A DNA stretch of 64,000 bases from Anaerolineae bacterium (GCA_027494055.1 JAOSJO010000001.1:124001-188000); one strand, 5' to 3'. Positions 35,274-45,557 are shown, numbered from the stretch's first letter. The notes: generated by a model not told the origin, from the sequence alone. Numbers and translations: made by a program.

Positions 35274-36294
35274 GCTGTCCTCCAGCACTCGAAATCTGTT
35301 TGCTTGCCGCCAGATACGCAAAAAACTCCTGATAATGGCGGTACCGGTCTTGATAATACACGAACGTCGCCACGAACAGCGCCGTCGCCACGAAGGCGTG
35401 CGCCGCCAGCCCGACGACCATCAGCCACGAGTCGGGCGTGACCAGGTGGAAAATCTCGCTCGTCCCAAGATACACCAGCCCGATCACCAACAGGAGCATG
35501 ATCGTGCTCGCGACGTTCAACTGCACCACGCGCGCGCTCTCGCCAATCGCGGTGAAGAGGCTCCGGTCCTTGAGCAACATCGTGTGCGCCGCGAAGAGCA
35601 GGAACACGATGGTCCACAGGCCCACGCTCAGCCCCACCGTGAGCACCACGAACGCCAGCAGCGGGCTGACCATCCCCAGGAACGAGGCCAGGCACAGGAA
35701 CGGCGTCGCCACCACGAGCAGCGACGAGAGCATGATCAGCGCCAGCCCCGACAGGTTCGCCCAGTGGCGCGGCAGGAGGCGCAGCAGCGCCCGCCCGTGC
35801 AGCGCGCCGTGGCGCACCTGGTTCGCCATCATGCCGAGGTACGCCGCGCCGATGAGCAGGCCCACCAGCGCCAGCGCCACCATCGCCAGCAGCGCGACCC
35901 AAATGCTGCCCAGCTCCCACACCGCCGGCGTGACGCCCTCCGGCGTGACCTCTGGGGCGAGACGCCCGATCAGGCTCGGCACGCCCAACGGCGCCGTGAT
36001 CAGCATCGAGAGCGCGTTGAAGTGCGCCGCCACGTATTCCAGCGTGCCCTCGATGTCGCCGAGCGCCTGGGCGACGGCGGGCGTCTGCGGGTTCGGCGCG
36101 CCCATCGCGGACACCAGCCCCTCGACCGCGGGTGCGGCGAACGTGCGGATCGACAGGCGCGGCCCGATCCACAGCAGGAGGTCGAGGAGCAACGGCGGGA
36201 GGAGCAGCAAGGGCTGGCCCGCCAGGGTTTCGAAACCCATCCGCAGCGAGTCGATCACGCCGGTCGGGGTTCGGCAGGTGTGCGCGCATGGCAC
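35257..36294 (-). CDS. Multi-spanning membrane protein of unknown function upstream of gyrB
   Basis: 345 residues with about six to seven hydrophobic segments (for example [14 protein letters not shown] and [20 protein letters not shown]) and a polar region near residues 60-110. It has no family signature I recognise; DUF975- or glycerophosphoryl-diester-phosphodiesterase-membrane-like proteins have a similar plan. A GTG at 36294 opens the frame, and a GTG 12 codons later (before IDSLRMGF) is an alternative start. Its 3' end contains the gyrB ribosome-binding site, so the two genes are probably translated in series. Confidence 0.6.
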
Positions 36295-36478
36295 CCGGTG
36301 AGCCTCTGGCGCACCGCGTATGCGGCGCGATGCAAACGACGCCTCTAATTATATCTTAGCACGTCTGTTCGAGCAAATTCCGGGCGGCCCCGGCGGTCGG
36401 GTTGCGTTGCGTGGGTCGGCGGAGATTAACCACGGATAACGCGGATAACACGAGTAATAAGCTGTTCGCCTTTTGGTT

Positions 36479-36554
36479 CCCGCGACTGAAGTCGCGGGCT
36501 AATTCGTATTCTTGCGGACCTTCTTCTGCGATTAACCGACGACTTTAGTCGTCG
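36479..36554. repeat. Palindromic repeat (GGTTCCCGCGACTGAAGTCG type)
   Basis: CCCGCGACT-GA-AGTCGCGGG is followed by CTAATTCGTATTC and a second palindrome CGACGACT-TT-AGTCGTCG. Its first palindrome and the following phrase also flank dispersed element copy B (22981-22996 and 23200-23225), as if that element sits inside such a repeat. Confidence 0.6.
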
Positions 36555-36780
36555 GATTACGATAAACACACCACAGCACGACACTGAACGGACAAGGTGA
36601 ACAGATACCCTCCGGCGCTGTTTTGTTTGTCCCCGAAAGCTCAGGCTTTCGGGCAGCTACCGAAGTGCGACGCTTTTGAATTGGCGTTATTCGCGGTTCC
36701 ATTACTCCTCCACCTCACCGGTAGCGGGATGCCCGCCGGATCGTGACGGGCGTTCGAATTCCACCCCCCCACGCGCAGAT

Positions 36781-36808
36781 TTGGGCGCGCCCGGCGGTGC
36801 GCTATAAT
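36781..36808 (+). promoter_or_regulatory. Promoter of the ABC ATPase gene, giving a leaderless mRNA
   Basis: TATAAT at 36803-36808 is a perfect -10 and TTGGGC at 36781-36786 a partial -35 with 16-bp spacing. The ATG begins at 36815, just 7 bp past the -10, which is where transcription should start. No SD can be present in such an mRNA. Confidence 0.65.
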
Positions 36809-36814
36809 CGCCCC

Positions 36815-37609
36815 ATGGTCGAAGCCGAGGGACTCGTCAAGCGCTTCAAGCGCGTCACCGCCGTCGATGGGCTGAGCTTCACCGCGCGCGGCGGCGAGGT
36901 GTTCGGGCTGCTCGGCCCCAACGGCGCGGGCAAAACCACCACGCTGCGCCTGCTCGCCACCGTGCTCGAACCCACCGCCGGCACGGCCAGGGTCAACGGC
37001 TACGACATCCGCACCGAGAAGGCGAAGGTCCGCGCGGCGCTCGGCCTGCTCGTCGAGGACGCGGGACTGTATCGCAAGGTCTCCGCGCGCGACCATCTGC
37101 GCTACTTCGGCCGGCTACACGGCGTCAACGGCGCGGAGCTGGAGCGGCGCGTCGACTACCTGATCGACGCGCTGGGCATGGCCGCCTTCGCCGACCGCGA
37201 CACCGAGGGCTTCAGCCGGGGCATGAAGCGCCGCGTGGTGATGGGCATCACTCTCATCCACGACCCGCAGGTCGTCATCCTCGACGAGCCGACCATTGGC
37301 CTCGACGTGGTGAGCACGCGCGCCGTCCGCGACATGATCCGCCAGTTCCGCGACGTGGGCCGCTGCGTCATCATCTCCACGCACCTGATGGACGAGGTGC
37401 AGCGGCTCTGCGACCGGGTGGCGATCATCCACAACGGGCGTATCCTGGCGCAGGGGACACCAGACGCGCTCACCGCGCAGGCCGGCGCGCCTGACCTCGA
37501 AACCGCGTTCGTGAAGATCGTCGGCGAGGAGGCGCTGCTGGAGACGGGCGACCCGCCCCGGCAGGGCCGGCTGCGGCGCGGCTTGCGGCGCTGGCTCCGC
37601 CGGCGCTGA
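36815..37609 (+). CDS. ABC transporter ATP-binding protein (DrrA/CcmA-like exporter type)
   Basis: 264 residues. One ABC domain: Walker A GPNGAGKTT, Q-loop region LLVEDAGLYRKVSARDHL, signature FSRGMKRRV, Walker B VVILDEPTIGLD and switch His in ISTHLMDEV. The C-terminal 40 residues are basic (RQGRLRRGLRRWLRRR). The layout matches multidrug, sodium or polysaccharide exporter ATPases of the DrrA/NatA group. The permease that should be its partner is not next to it; the following gene is an alcohol dehydrogenase. It seems to be translated from a leaderless mRNA. Confidence 0.9.
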   Translation: MVEAEGLVKRFKRVTAVDGLSFTARGGEVFGLLGPNGAGKTTTLRLLATVLEPTAGTARVNGYDIRTEKAKVRAALGLLVEDAGLYRKVSARDHLRYFGRLHGVNGAELERRVDYLIDALGMAAFADRDTEGFSRGMKRRVVMGITLIHDPQVVILDEPTIGLDVVSTRAVRDMIRQFRDVGRCVIISTHLMDEVQRLCDRVAIIHNGRILAQGTPDALTAQAGAPDLETAFVKIVGEEALLETGDPPRQGRLRRGLRRWLRRR

Positions 37610-37643
37610 CGCATCGACGCATCGTCGCATCAAGGAGGGGAAC

Positions 37644-38745
37644 ATGCAGATCAAGGCCGCGCTCCTGACCGGGCCGAACACGCCCTTCGTGATCGAGACG
37701 CTCGACCTGGAGGGGCCGCGCGCCGGCGAGGCGCTGGTGCGGCTCGCAGCGAGCGGCGTGTGCCACAGCGATTGGCACCTCGTCACCGGCGCGACGATGC
37801 ACCCCATGCCCGTCGTGTGCGGCCACGAAGGCGCGGGCGTGGTCGAGGCAGTGGGGCCGGGCGTGACGCGCGTGCAGGTGGGCGACCACGTCACGATGAA
37901 CTGGGCGCCGGACTGCGGCGCGTGCTTCTACTGCCTGCGCGGCAAGCCCAACCTCTGCGCCACGTTCGTCGAGCCGATCTGGGCCGGCGTGATGCTCGAC
38001 GGGACGCCGCGCCTGCGCTGGCGGGGCGCGCCCGTCTACCACTACTGCGGCCTCGCCAGCTTCGCGGAGTACGCCGTCATCCCGGAGCAGAGCTGCGTCC
38101 CCATCCGGCGCGACGCGCCGCTCAAGGTCGCGGCGCTGGTCGGCTGCGCGGTCGCGACCGGCGTCGGCGCGGCGATGTACACGGCCGGCGTGCGCCCCGG
38201 CGAGAGCGTGGTCGTGTTCGGCTGCGGCGGCGTGGGCCTCAACGTGATCCAGGGCGCGGCGCTGTGCGGCGCATCGACGATCATCGCGGTGGACGCGCAC
38301 GAAGCCAAGATGCCAATGGCGCGGGCGTTCGGCGCGACGCACACGCTGATGGCCGGAAGCCACGTCCTCGACGCCATCCGCGACCTGACCGGCGGGCGCG
38401 GCGCGGACCACGCCTTCGAGGCGGTGGGCGTCCCGGCGGTCCAGGAGATGACGCTGGAGGCGATCCGGCCCGGCGGCGTCGCGACGCTGGTCGGCCTTTC
38501 GCCGATGGGCACGGCGACGAACTTCCCCGGCGCGGTCATCACACGGCAGGAGAAGACGGTGAAGGGCAGCTACTACGGCACGGTCAACGCGCACCGCGAC
38601 TTCCCCCTGTTCATCGACCTCTACATGGCGGGGCCGGCTCAAGCTCGACGAACTGGTCACGCAGGAATACGCGCTCGACCAGATCAATGAGGCTTACGCG
38701 GCGATGCTCAGCGGGGCGGTCGCGCGCGGGGTGATCGTGATGTGA
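37644..38745 (+). CDS. Zinc-dependent alcohol dehydrogenase (MDR family, class III-like); one frameshift in the read
   Basis: Joined, about 366 residues. The catalytic zinc ligands are Cys in SGVCHSDWHL, His in VCGHEGAGVV and Cys in LVGCAVATG. The structural zinc is bound by the four Cys of DCGACFYCLRGKPNLC. NAD binding is through VFGCGGVGLNVIQG. The plan is that of class III alcohol or formaldehyde/aryl-alcohol dehydrogenases. The frame breaks near 38631, where a G4 run carries one base too many; removing it continues RLKLDELVTQEYALDQINEA to the TGA at 38743-38745. SD AAGGAGGGG. It lies 34 bp after the ABC ATPase gene and may be cotranscribed. Confidence 0.9.
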
Positions 38746-38853
38746 CGCTGGCGCGCCCCGGCCAAACAAACGGAAGCAGGGCGAACCCGCCAGGCGCAGC
38801 GCGCCCCACCCCGGCGGTTGGCCCCAGGAGACGACAGGCTGAGGAGACAGACT

Positions 38854-39774
38854 ATGGAAATCGCCATCATGCTTGAGGGGCAGGACGGCCTGAACTGGCC
38901 CCGGTTCCAGAAGATCGCACGCGCCGTCGAAGACCTGGGCTTCGCCGGCCTCTACCGCTCCGACCACTTCACCAACGCGGGGCCGCCGGACAAGGACTCG
39001 CTTGAGCTGTGGATCTCGCTGACGTGGCTGGCCGGCCACACCGCGCGCATCGAATTCGGTTCGATGGTGTCGCCGGTGTCCTTCCGCGACCCCGTCTTCC
39101 TCGCGCGCATGGCCCTTCAGGTCGATGACCTCGCCGGCGGGCGGCTGACGCTCGGCGTGGGCGCGGGCTGGCAGGTGCGCGAGCACGAGAAGTTTGGCTA
39201 CGACCTGCTCGACCTCGACGCCCGCTTTGCGCGCTTCGAGGAGGGGCTTGAGGTCATCACCCGGCTCATGCGCAGCGACGCGCCGGTCTCGTTCGAGGGC
39301 GCGTTCTACCGGCTCCGCGACGCGCTCCTGCTGCCGCGCCCGCAGCGGCCCGGCGGCCCGCCGCTCCTCATCGGCGGCAACGGCCTGCAGCGCACGCTCC
39401 CCCTCGTGGCGCACTACGCCCAGGAGTGGAACGGCGTGTACCTCACGCCGGCGCGCTTCGCCGCGCGCACCGCGCGCCTGGACGAACTGCTCCAGGCGGA
39501 GGGGCGGCAGCCGGGCGAGGTGCGCCGCTCGCTGATGACGGGCATCGTCTTTGGGCGCGACGCCGCCGCCCTGCGGCAGCGCCTTGCCGCGTCGGGCGAC
39601 AGCAAGGCCACGGCGGAATCGCTGCGCGAGCGGGGGACGGTCGTGGGCACGCCCGGCGAGGTCGTGGACCAGTTGGGCCGGCTGGAGGCGGCGGGCGTGC
39701 AGCGCGTCATGTTGCAGTGGCTTCTCCTGGACGACCTGGACGGCCTGGAGGCGCTGGCGCAGGCGGTCCTGTAG
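38854..39774 (+). CDS. LLM-class (luciferase-like, F420- or flavin-dependent) oxidoreductase
   Basis: 306 residues in a TIM barrel. Blocks of the luciferase-like monooxygenase family are visible: MEIAIMLEGQDGLNWPRFQK, LGFAGLYRSDHF, GSMVSPVSFRDPVFLARMA, LGVGAGWQVREHEKFGYD and RPGGPPLLIGGNG. The C-terminal GTVVGTPGEVVDQLGRLEAAGV block is typical of the F420-dependent group (TIGR03560-like). Start ATG at 38854 with SD GAGGAG. Which cofactor (F420 or FMN) is used cannot be told from the sequence. It lies between the dehydrogenase and M42 peptidase genes in the same direction. Confidence 0.88.
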   Translation: MEIAIMLEGQDGLNWPRFQKIARAVEDLGFAGLYRSDHFTNAGPPDKDSLELWISLTWLAGHTARIEFGSMVSPVSFRDPVFLARMALQVDDLAGGRLTLGVGAGWQVREHEKFGYDLLDLDARFARFEEGLEVITRLMRSDAPVSFEGAFYRLRDALLLPRPQRPGGPPLLIGGNGLQRTLPLVAHYAQEWNGVYLTPARFAARTARLDELLQAEGRQPGEVRRSLMTGIVFGRDAAALRQRLAASGDSKATAESLRERGTVVGTPGEVVDQLGRLEAAGVQRVMLQWLLLDDLDGLEALAQAVL

Positions 39775-39780
39775 TATAAT
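39775..39780 (+). promoter_or_regulatory. Possible -10 box for the M42 peptidase gene
   Basis: A perfect TATAAT sits directly after the stop codon of the LLM-class gene, 75 bp before the peptidase start. The -35 region (near 39752) is poor, so the call is tentative. Confidence 0.35.
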
Positions 39781-39854
39781 CGGCGCGGCGGGGGTTCGAC
39801 CTCGCGCCGGCCCGAATGCTTTGTACAGACACGCGCATCCCCTGGGAGGACAAC

Positions 39855-40917
39855 TTGACCACGCTAGACATCAACGTTGAAGCCATGGTGGACTTTCTCG
39901 TCGGGCTGTTGAACACGCCCAGCCCGACCGGCTACCACGTCGAGGCGATTGACTTCGTGCGCCGCGCGTTCGACGCGCTGGAAGCGCCTGGCCTTGAAGC
40001 CAGCGTCACGAACAAGGGCGCGCTCGTGCTCACCTGGAAGGGCCAGGCGCGCAACGCGCCCAGGGCGTTGACCGCGCACGTCGATACGCTGGGCCTGATG
40101 GTGAAGGAGATCAAGTCCAGCGGGCGGGTCCGGGCCACCCGGCTCGGCGGCTACATGTGGACCGCGGTCGAGTTCGAAGGCGTGACAGTGCGCACCCACG
40201 ACAACATCCGCTACCGGGGACCATGCTCCCCGTCAACCCCAGCGTGCACGTCAACAGCGAAATCAGCGAGACGAAGCGCAAAGAGGACACGATGGAAATC
40301 CGCCTCGACGCGCGCACCACCAGCGCCGAGGAGACGCGCGCGCTCGGCATCGAGGTGGGCGACTTCGTGTTCCTCGACCCGCGCGTCGAGGTCACGGACA
40401 CGGGCTTCGTCCGCTCGCGCCACCTCGACGACAAGGCCGGCGTCGCCGTCATCTACGGGGCGATGATGGCGCTCAAAGGCGCGGGCGTGCTCCCCGCGCA
40501 GGACACCACGATCCTGATTACGAACTACGAGGAGGCGGGGCACGGTGGGTCGTCAGGGTTGCCCGCCGGCCTGGCCGAACTGCTCGCGGTGGACATGGGC
40601 GCAATCGGCGAGGGGCAGGCAACGGACGAGTTCTCGGCCAGCATTTGCGTCAAAAAGACAGCACCGGGCCGTATCACTTCGAGATGACGAACAAGCTCCG
40701 GCGGCTCGCGGCGGCGCACGAAATCCCGGCCAAGCTGGACATCTACCCCAACTACGGGTCGGATGGCTCGACGTACTGGCGCGCTGGCGGCGAGGCGCGC
40801 GTGGGCCTCATCGGGCCGGGCGTGGACGCCTCGCATGCCTACGAGCGCACGCACAGGGAGGCGCTGCAACACACCGCGCACCTCATCGCGCGTTACCTGC
40901 TGGACGCGGGCGCGTAA
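39855..40917 (+). CDS. M42-family metallo-aminopeptidase; two frameshifts in the read
   Basis: Joined, about 354 residues, the usual length. Metal-binding motifs of M42 are all present: TAHVDTLG (His and Asp), RHLDDKAG (bridging Asp), YEEAGHGG (catalytic and metal Glu), VDMGAIGEG (Asp) and DASHAYERTH (last His). The first domain is interrupted by a beta-barrel segment around GTMLPVNPSVHVNSE. The frame breaks near 40218 (one G short in GGGG) and 40656 (one A short in AAAAA). Start TTG at 39855 is chosen because GGGAGG lies 5 bp before; an ATG at 39816 is in frame too. It removes N-terminal residues from peptides in the cytoplasm as a large tetrahedral complex. Confidence 0.88.
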
Positions 40918-41168
40918 TCGCGTTCTGGCGGCAGGGGCGAACCGGCGGTTCGGAGCGCATTGCAGGAATAGGGGATTGGCGGCGTCCAGGGCGCATCGGC
41001 TCCCTGGGCGCTATGGGAAGCCGTACCTGGCGGCGGCGATCCAGGATTGGGCCATCGGCAGCTGTGGTGAGATGGTTGCTTAGTTGACCGGGAAAGGTTG
41101 GGGACGGATTCAAACTGGCGCAAGATGGGATATTACTTCTGCGGCAATGGTGTTTGGACGTCTATTCC

Positions 41169-41487
41169 ATGAAGGATTTGGGGAAACGCTTTAGAATCGC
41201 ACTGCCTTCAATTATCGCCTGCATCCTTGCCTGTGTGAGTGCTGCCGTTGGTCTTGGACATTGTCGCTAGCCGGTCAACAGGCATCATTGGTTCTCTGAA
41301 GCATGGTGAGGTTGAGATTTGGGATAACCCCATACCCCTACCGGGTTTCTTGATGGACACCGATCCCGACAGGAATTGGCAGAACGCTGTATCGAAGGTG
41401 GGTGAGATATGTGCAACGCTGAATTATCAGGAGCATTCTTGGTTGAACCAGGAAGGTCTTTCAAGACAAACTCAGTCTAACACTTGA
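41169..41487 (+). CDS. Possible small exported protein in the AT-rich island (frameshifted)
   Basis: An ATG at 41169 starts MKDLGKRFRIALPSIIACIL, a leader-like N-terminus with a basic start and hydrophobic core, but the frame closes at 41270. In the next frame, from about 41240, 80 residues are open (VLDIVASRSTG to QSNT) with plausible protein composition. One base change near 41225 would give about 105 residues with a signal or anchor segment. No family is recognised and the SD is weak. Confidence 0.3.
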
Positions 41488-41755
41488 CCAATTACAACAC
41501 ATCATTGGAAGTTAATAAACGTATCTTTGCAAATCGATACTATCAATAATATACTTAATCTAGATATCTATTGAAGTGCATTTGAAGTAATGACTTTAAT
41601 GACAGAGTATAACGACGAGGGGAGATAATAGGAGGTTGGACTGGTCCATTGAGCACTTTGCACTCGGTCACCGTTGGATCTGGAAGCAGGTTTTTATGTG
41701 GTGACGATAAGAGCTACCACAGTTTCAGGCGTGGAACATTCGTATTCGTGGGCAT

Positions 41756-42019
41756 TCAGATTTCAAGACGTTTTGGAGAATGAGCCGTGAGTGTCAAAAT
41801 TATCAAGCTGACTTTCCAGACTCTCACCAGTGACAGCACGAATTGTACTCCTAGGACCGCGCCAACCAGAGCTTGAGCATAGGCGGGGCGTCGTATAAGT
41901 ACGATTGCGTGGGCAATCGCGTCGAACAGATCGTGAACAGTATCGTGACCAACTGCCTGCTCGATAGCAACCAGGATTCGCAGAGAGGTGATAAGCTTGA
42001 GCCGGCGAACTTCATGCAA
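41756..42019 (-). CDS. Possible 87-residue protein in the AT-rich island
   Basis: The frame MHEVRRLKLITSLRIL... is 87 residues, with mildly hydrophobic helices (AIVLIRRPAYAQALVGAVLG) and a basic tail. AAGAAG lies upstream of the ATG as a weak SD. It has no relative that I recognise and could be chance. It is separated by about 130 bp from the methyltransferase stop upstream on the minus strand. Confidence 0.25.
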   Translation of the reverse strand: MHEVRRLKLITSLRILVAIEQAVGHDTVHDLFDAIAHAIVLIRRPAYAQALVGAVLGVQFVLSLVRVWKVSLIILTLTAHSPKRLEI

Positions 42020-42148
42020 TCTTCTTGAGACGGATTCCTGTTCATCAGGTTCTGAGCGGAGGAGCCAAAGTCACTTTTTGCCCAGCAGCAAACCAACCGC
42101 AGCAATCCAGGACCGCCCCAAGCGCCAGGCATAATCTCACGCCCCCCG

Positions 42149-42924
42149 CTATGGATCGCCCCCGCGCCGCGCGACCACAATCAGATTGCCGCTGCTCTCC
42201 GCCTTGAACGGCGCGCCGGCCATGTCGCCATAGTACGCCACGTCGCGGAACCCCGCCGCCGCGACTGCGCGCGCCAGGTCGTCGCGTCGCAGCGGGCGCA
42301 GCGCCGTCGCCTCGACGCGCTGCGTCCACGCGCCCCCGTCCTCGCGGGCGAGCGTCATCACGTTGAAAGTCAGCGTCCCGTCGGCGTTGAAGTCGTAGAA
42401 GCGGACGAACACCCACTCGCGCGCGCCTCCCGGTGGGCCTGGGGCGGCATCCACCGCGCGCGGGCGGCCATGACCGCGTCGAAGTTGCGGTTCTGGATCA
42501 ACAACAGCCCGCCGGGCCGGAGCGCCGCCGCGAAGTCGGCGAGCGCCTCGTGCAGCGCCGCGTCGGTGAGGGCGTGGGGCAGGCTGTTGCCCAGGCACAG
42601 CAGCGCGTCGAAGCCGCGCCCCACGCGGGCCGCCAGCGCGCCAAACCCGGCGACCTCGAAGCGCGCGCGGTAGGGCGACGCGGCGGCGTGCTCCCGCGCC
42701 CGCGCGACCATACCCTCGCTCACGTCCGCGCCGACCACGTCGTACCCCCGCGCCGCCAGCGCGAGCGCGTGCTGCCCGGTGCCGCACGCGGTATCAAGGA
42801 CGCGGCGCGCGCTGACGGCGGCAAGCTGGGCCTCGATGAACGGCATCTCGTAGGCCAGCCGCGCCGGCCAATCGACGAAGCGGTCGTAATCCGTGCTGAA
42901 GGCGTCGTACAGCGGCGTCGTCAT
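42149..42924 (-). CDS. Class I SAM-dependent methyltransferase; one frameshift in the read
   Basis: Joined, about 258 residues. The SAM-binding motif I is VLDTACGTGQHALALAARG, followed by motif II VVGADVSEGMVARARE and motif IV FDALLCLGNSLPHA. The C-terminal half (FVRFYDFNADGTLTFNVMTL) is a beta-sheet insert common in small-molecule methyltransferases. The frame breaks near 42425 in a GCGCGC tract. The ATG overlaps the TGA of the amylosucrase gene (ATGA, 42921-42924), a sign of translational coupling. The substrate is not evident. Confidence 0.8.
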
Positions 42925-44850
42925 GCCCACTCCAGCCACATGAACCGGTACGGACCCAGCCCAATGGTCTCGCCAATCACGTGCTCCTGTCCGGTCACGA
43001 GATCAATCGCCCTGTCCGCCGGCCAGTGCGGCAGCACCGCCGCGCGCGATACCGCCTGCCTGAATTCCGAGAAGTTGCCCAGGACCAGCACCTTCGCGCC
43101 GCGCACGAAACCCAGCACGTGGGCGTTGCGCGTGTCGAAGAACGTGGTCTGCCCGTTGGCGAGCGCGGGCGTCTGTTTGCGCACGGCGATCAGGCGACGC
43201 AGCGTCTGGAAGACGCGCCCCTCGATGGTCGATTCGTCGTGGCGGTTGGCGGCGCGGTCCCAATCGAAACACGGGCGGTGCACCCACCGGCTGTCTTCGG
43301 CGCGGTCGGGGTCGTCGCGGAAGGTATAGTCGTTGAGCATGGCGATCTCGTCGCCCAGGTAGATAAGCGGGATGCCCCCGGCGCTCAGGATCATGCTGTG
43401 AAGCAGGATGATGCGGCGGATCGCGTGCTCGCGGTAGACCTCGTTGTTCAGCTTGAGCGCCTGCTCCAGGCCGGCCAGCGACGCGCACATCCCGGAGATG
43501 CGCATGTCGTGCGTGCGCGGGTTGTAGTTGAACGGCAACCCCAGCGCGAAGCTCCCCGCGAACTGGCCGGTATAGAACGCATTGAGGAACTGGCGGTGGT
43601 CGAAGCCGTTGATCCACAGCGCGGCGGCGTCTTCATCGGCGAAGGTCCAGCCAATGTCGTCGTGGCAGCGCACGTAGTTGATCCACGAGCAGCCGTCGGG
43701 CACGGCAAAGCGCTTGCTCATCGAGCGTTCCAGCAGCCTGACCTGCCGCGTGGCGAGCGACTCCCAGAGCAGCGCCATCATTGTGGGGGTTGTACGAGAG
43801 CGGGCACTCCTCCCAACTGATGTAGCTCGCCACGTCGTCGGGGTGGACGATGGCCTCTGACTTGAAGAGCATCGCCGGCGCGGCGATCTTGACCAGCGCG
43901 TTGAACGCCTGGATGATCCAGTGGACCTGCGGCAGGTTTTCGCAACTGGCGCCCATCTGCTTCCAGATGAAGGCCACCGCGTCGAGCCGCAGCACCTCGA
44001 CGCCCTGGTTTGCCAGGAAAAGCATCTCCTGGAGCATGGCGTTGAACACGGCGGGGTTGGCGTAGTTCAGGTCCCACTGGTAGTTGTGGAACGTCGTCCA
44101 CACCCACTTGCCCACCTGCTCGACATAGGTGAAGTTGCCCGGCGCCTGGTCCGGGAAAATCTCGCGCAGGTGCTGTTCGTACTGGTCGGGGAGCGTCCGG
44201 TCGTCGAACATGAAGTAGAACTGCCGGTATTCCTCGTCGCCGGCGCGCGCGCGCAGCGCCCAGTCGTGGTCGTCGGCGGTGTGATTGAACACAAAATCGA
44301 GCACGAGGCTGATGCCGCGCTTGCGGAGTTCCGCCGCCAGCCCGGCAAGCTCGTCCATCGTGCCGAGGGTGGGGTCAACATCGCGGTAGCTGCTCACCGC
44401 GTAGCCGCCGTCGTTGTCCCCGTCCGGCGCGCGGAAGAGCGGCATGAGGTGCAGGTACGTAAGGCCCAGCTCCTCGAAGTACGGAATCTTCTCCTGCACG
44501 TCGCGCAGGGCGCCGGCGAAGCGGTCCACGTAGCACACGCCGCCCACCATCTTCTCGCTCTGGAACCAGAACGGCTCCGCCTCGCGCTTTCGGTCCAGGG
44601 CCTTGAGTTCGGGCGGGCGCACGGCGTACATCTCGGCAACGCTGGTCAGAATGGCCCTGAGGTGGTAAAGGAAATCGTAACGGTCGCCGTACACCAACAT
44701 CAACAGGCGGAAGGCGCGCGTGAAGTGCTGGTCCAGCCGTGCCTCGAACTCCCGGCGCGCGTCGGGGCCGGTGATGATGGGGTCGATGTGGTGCAGCAGG
44801 CGCTTGAGCGAAAGCTGCGCCTGTTCCTCGTACCACTGTGCGTCATGCAT
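42921..44850 (-). CDS. Amylosucrase or sucrose hydrolase (GH13 subfamily 4); one frameshift in the read
   Basis: Joined, about 643 residues, the length of amylosucrases. The N-terminal helical domain includes [20 protein letters not shown]. The barrel has [35 protein letters not shown], the nucleophile Asp in VLRLDAVAF, the acid/base Glu in [10 protein letters not shown] and the transition-state Asp in [24 protein letters not shown] is typical of amylosucrases. It would make alpha-1,4-glucan from sucrose, or hydrolyse sucrose. The frame breaks near 43785 where YNPHN changes frame before MALLWES. Start ATG at 44850 with a weak SD. It shares an operon with the hypothetical gene (44909-45557) and the methyltransferase. 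Confidence 0.87.
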
Positions 44851-44908
44851 GTTTTCTGTCCGGATCTGAACGGCGCGAAACACAGCGCGATGCGAAATGG
44901 CGCCCGCC

Positions 44909-45557
44909 TCAGAACTCGAACTTCTCCCGGTGGGCGCTTGGGTCGGGGAAGCCGTATTGTGAGATCAGGATGGGCAGCGTCTGGCTGCCGCGCGGGTGCC
45001 ACGCCAGCAGCAACTCATACAGCAGCGCGTCGATGTTGAGCAGGACCGTTCCCAGCGTGTCCAGGTGATCGGGCAGACTTCTGAGGTACAGGTCTTCGAT
45101 TGCCTGGGCAAGCCGCGCGTCCTGAATCTCGGCGGCGGGGGAGCTGGCAGCGTCGGTGTCGATCTCGTCGGCCCCAAAGCGGATGACCCAATCGCGGAGA
45201 CTGAGCAGGTTCGCCACCGCCTGGGCGCGCGCCATCAGGTCCTCGGCGAAGGGCGCTTCGCGCTCCACGAAGGCCGGCAGCGCCGGAATCACCGGCGGCC
45301 GTGCGTCCAGGAGCCAGCGGCCCAGCTCGGTCTTGTCCAGCGCCAGCCCTCGCAGCAGCGCCTCCCACGCGGCGCGGTAGTAGCCCGCGAGCACCGGCAG
45401 GCCGTCGGCGTCCGCCTGGTCGTACCGCCAGAGCAGCGAGGTCAGGTCGCCGAAGTCGAACGGCAGCCAGGCGGTATTGTAGACGTAACTCGAGCGCAGT
45501 TGCCGGCCGCGCTCTACCGGGTCAACCGGGTCGAGAGGGTGGCAGGTGGTCCGTCAT
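44909..45557 (-). CDS. Uncharacterised protein upstream of the amylosucrase gene; one frameshift in the read
   Basis: Joined, about 215 residues, soluble and mostly helical by composition. It begins MTDHLPP at the ATG 45557 (SD TGAGGAG), changes frame near 45535, then reads [20 protein letters not shown] and continues to HREKFEF. No domain is recognised. Trp- and Leu-rich helices ([20 protein letters not shown]) and a His-Pro-Arg turn are visible. It lies 58 bp upstream of the amylosucrase start on the same strand, so the two may work together. Confidence 0.6.

Larger units (their letters stand above)
36295..36814. other. Intergenic region with palindromic repeats
   Basis: No gene is seen. 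Three hairpins are present: CCCGCGACT/AGTCGCGGG (36479-36498), CGACGACT/AGTCGTCG (36537-36554) and CCCGAAAGC/GCTTTCGGG (36632-36653). A phrase like TTAACCACGGATAACGCGG lies at 36426-36444. The right end holds the promoter of the ABC ATPase gene. Confidence 0.6.
40918..42148. other. Mostly non-coding stretch containing an AT-rich island
   Basis: From about 41100 to 42020 the base composition drops well below that of the neighbours, most clearly at 41480-41640. No strong gene, transposase or tRNA is present. Two short open frames with weak support are listed separately. From 40931 to 40955 a degraded copy of the GGGGCGAACC palindrome is visible. Confidence 0.6.

Noticed and set aside
35274..35321. 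TTG at 35321 as gyrB start
   Set aside because: The GTG at 35273 has a better-placed GGAGG, and the extra residues do not look like gyrase.
36743..36814. Upstream extension of the ABC ATPase gene to 36743
   Set aside because: It would run through the TATAAT promoter; the ATG at 36815 gives the normal start of the domain.
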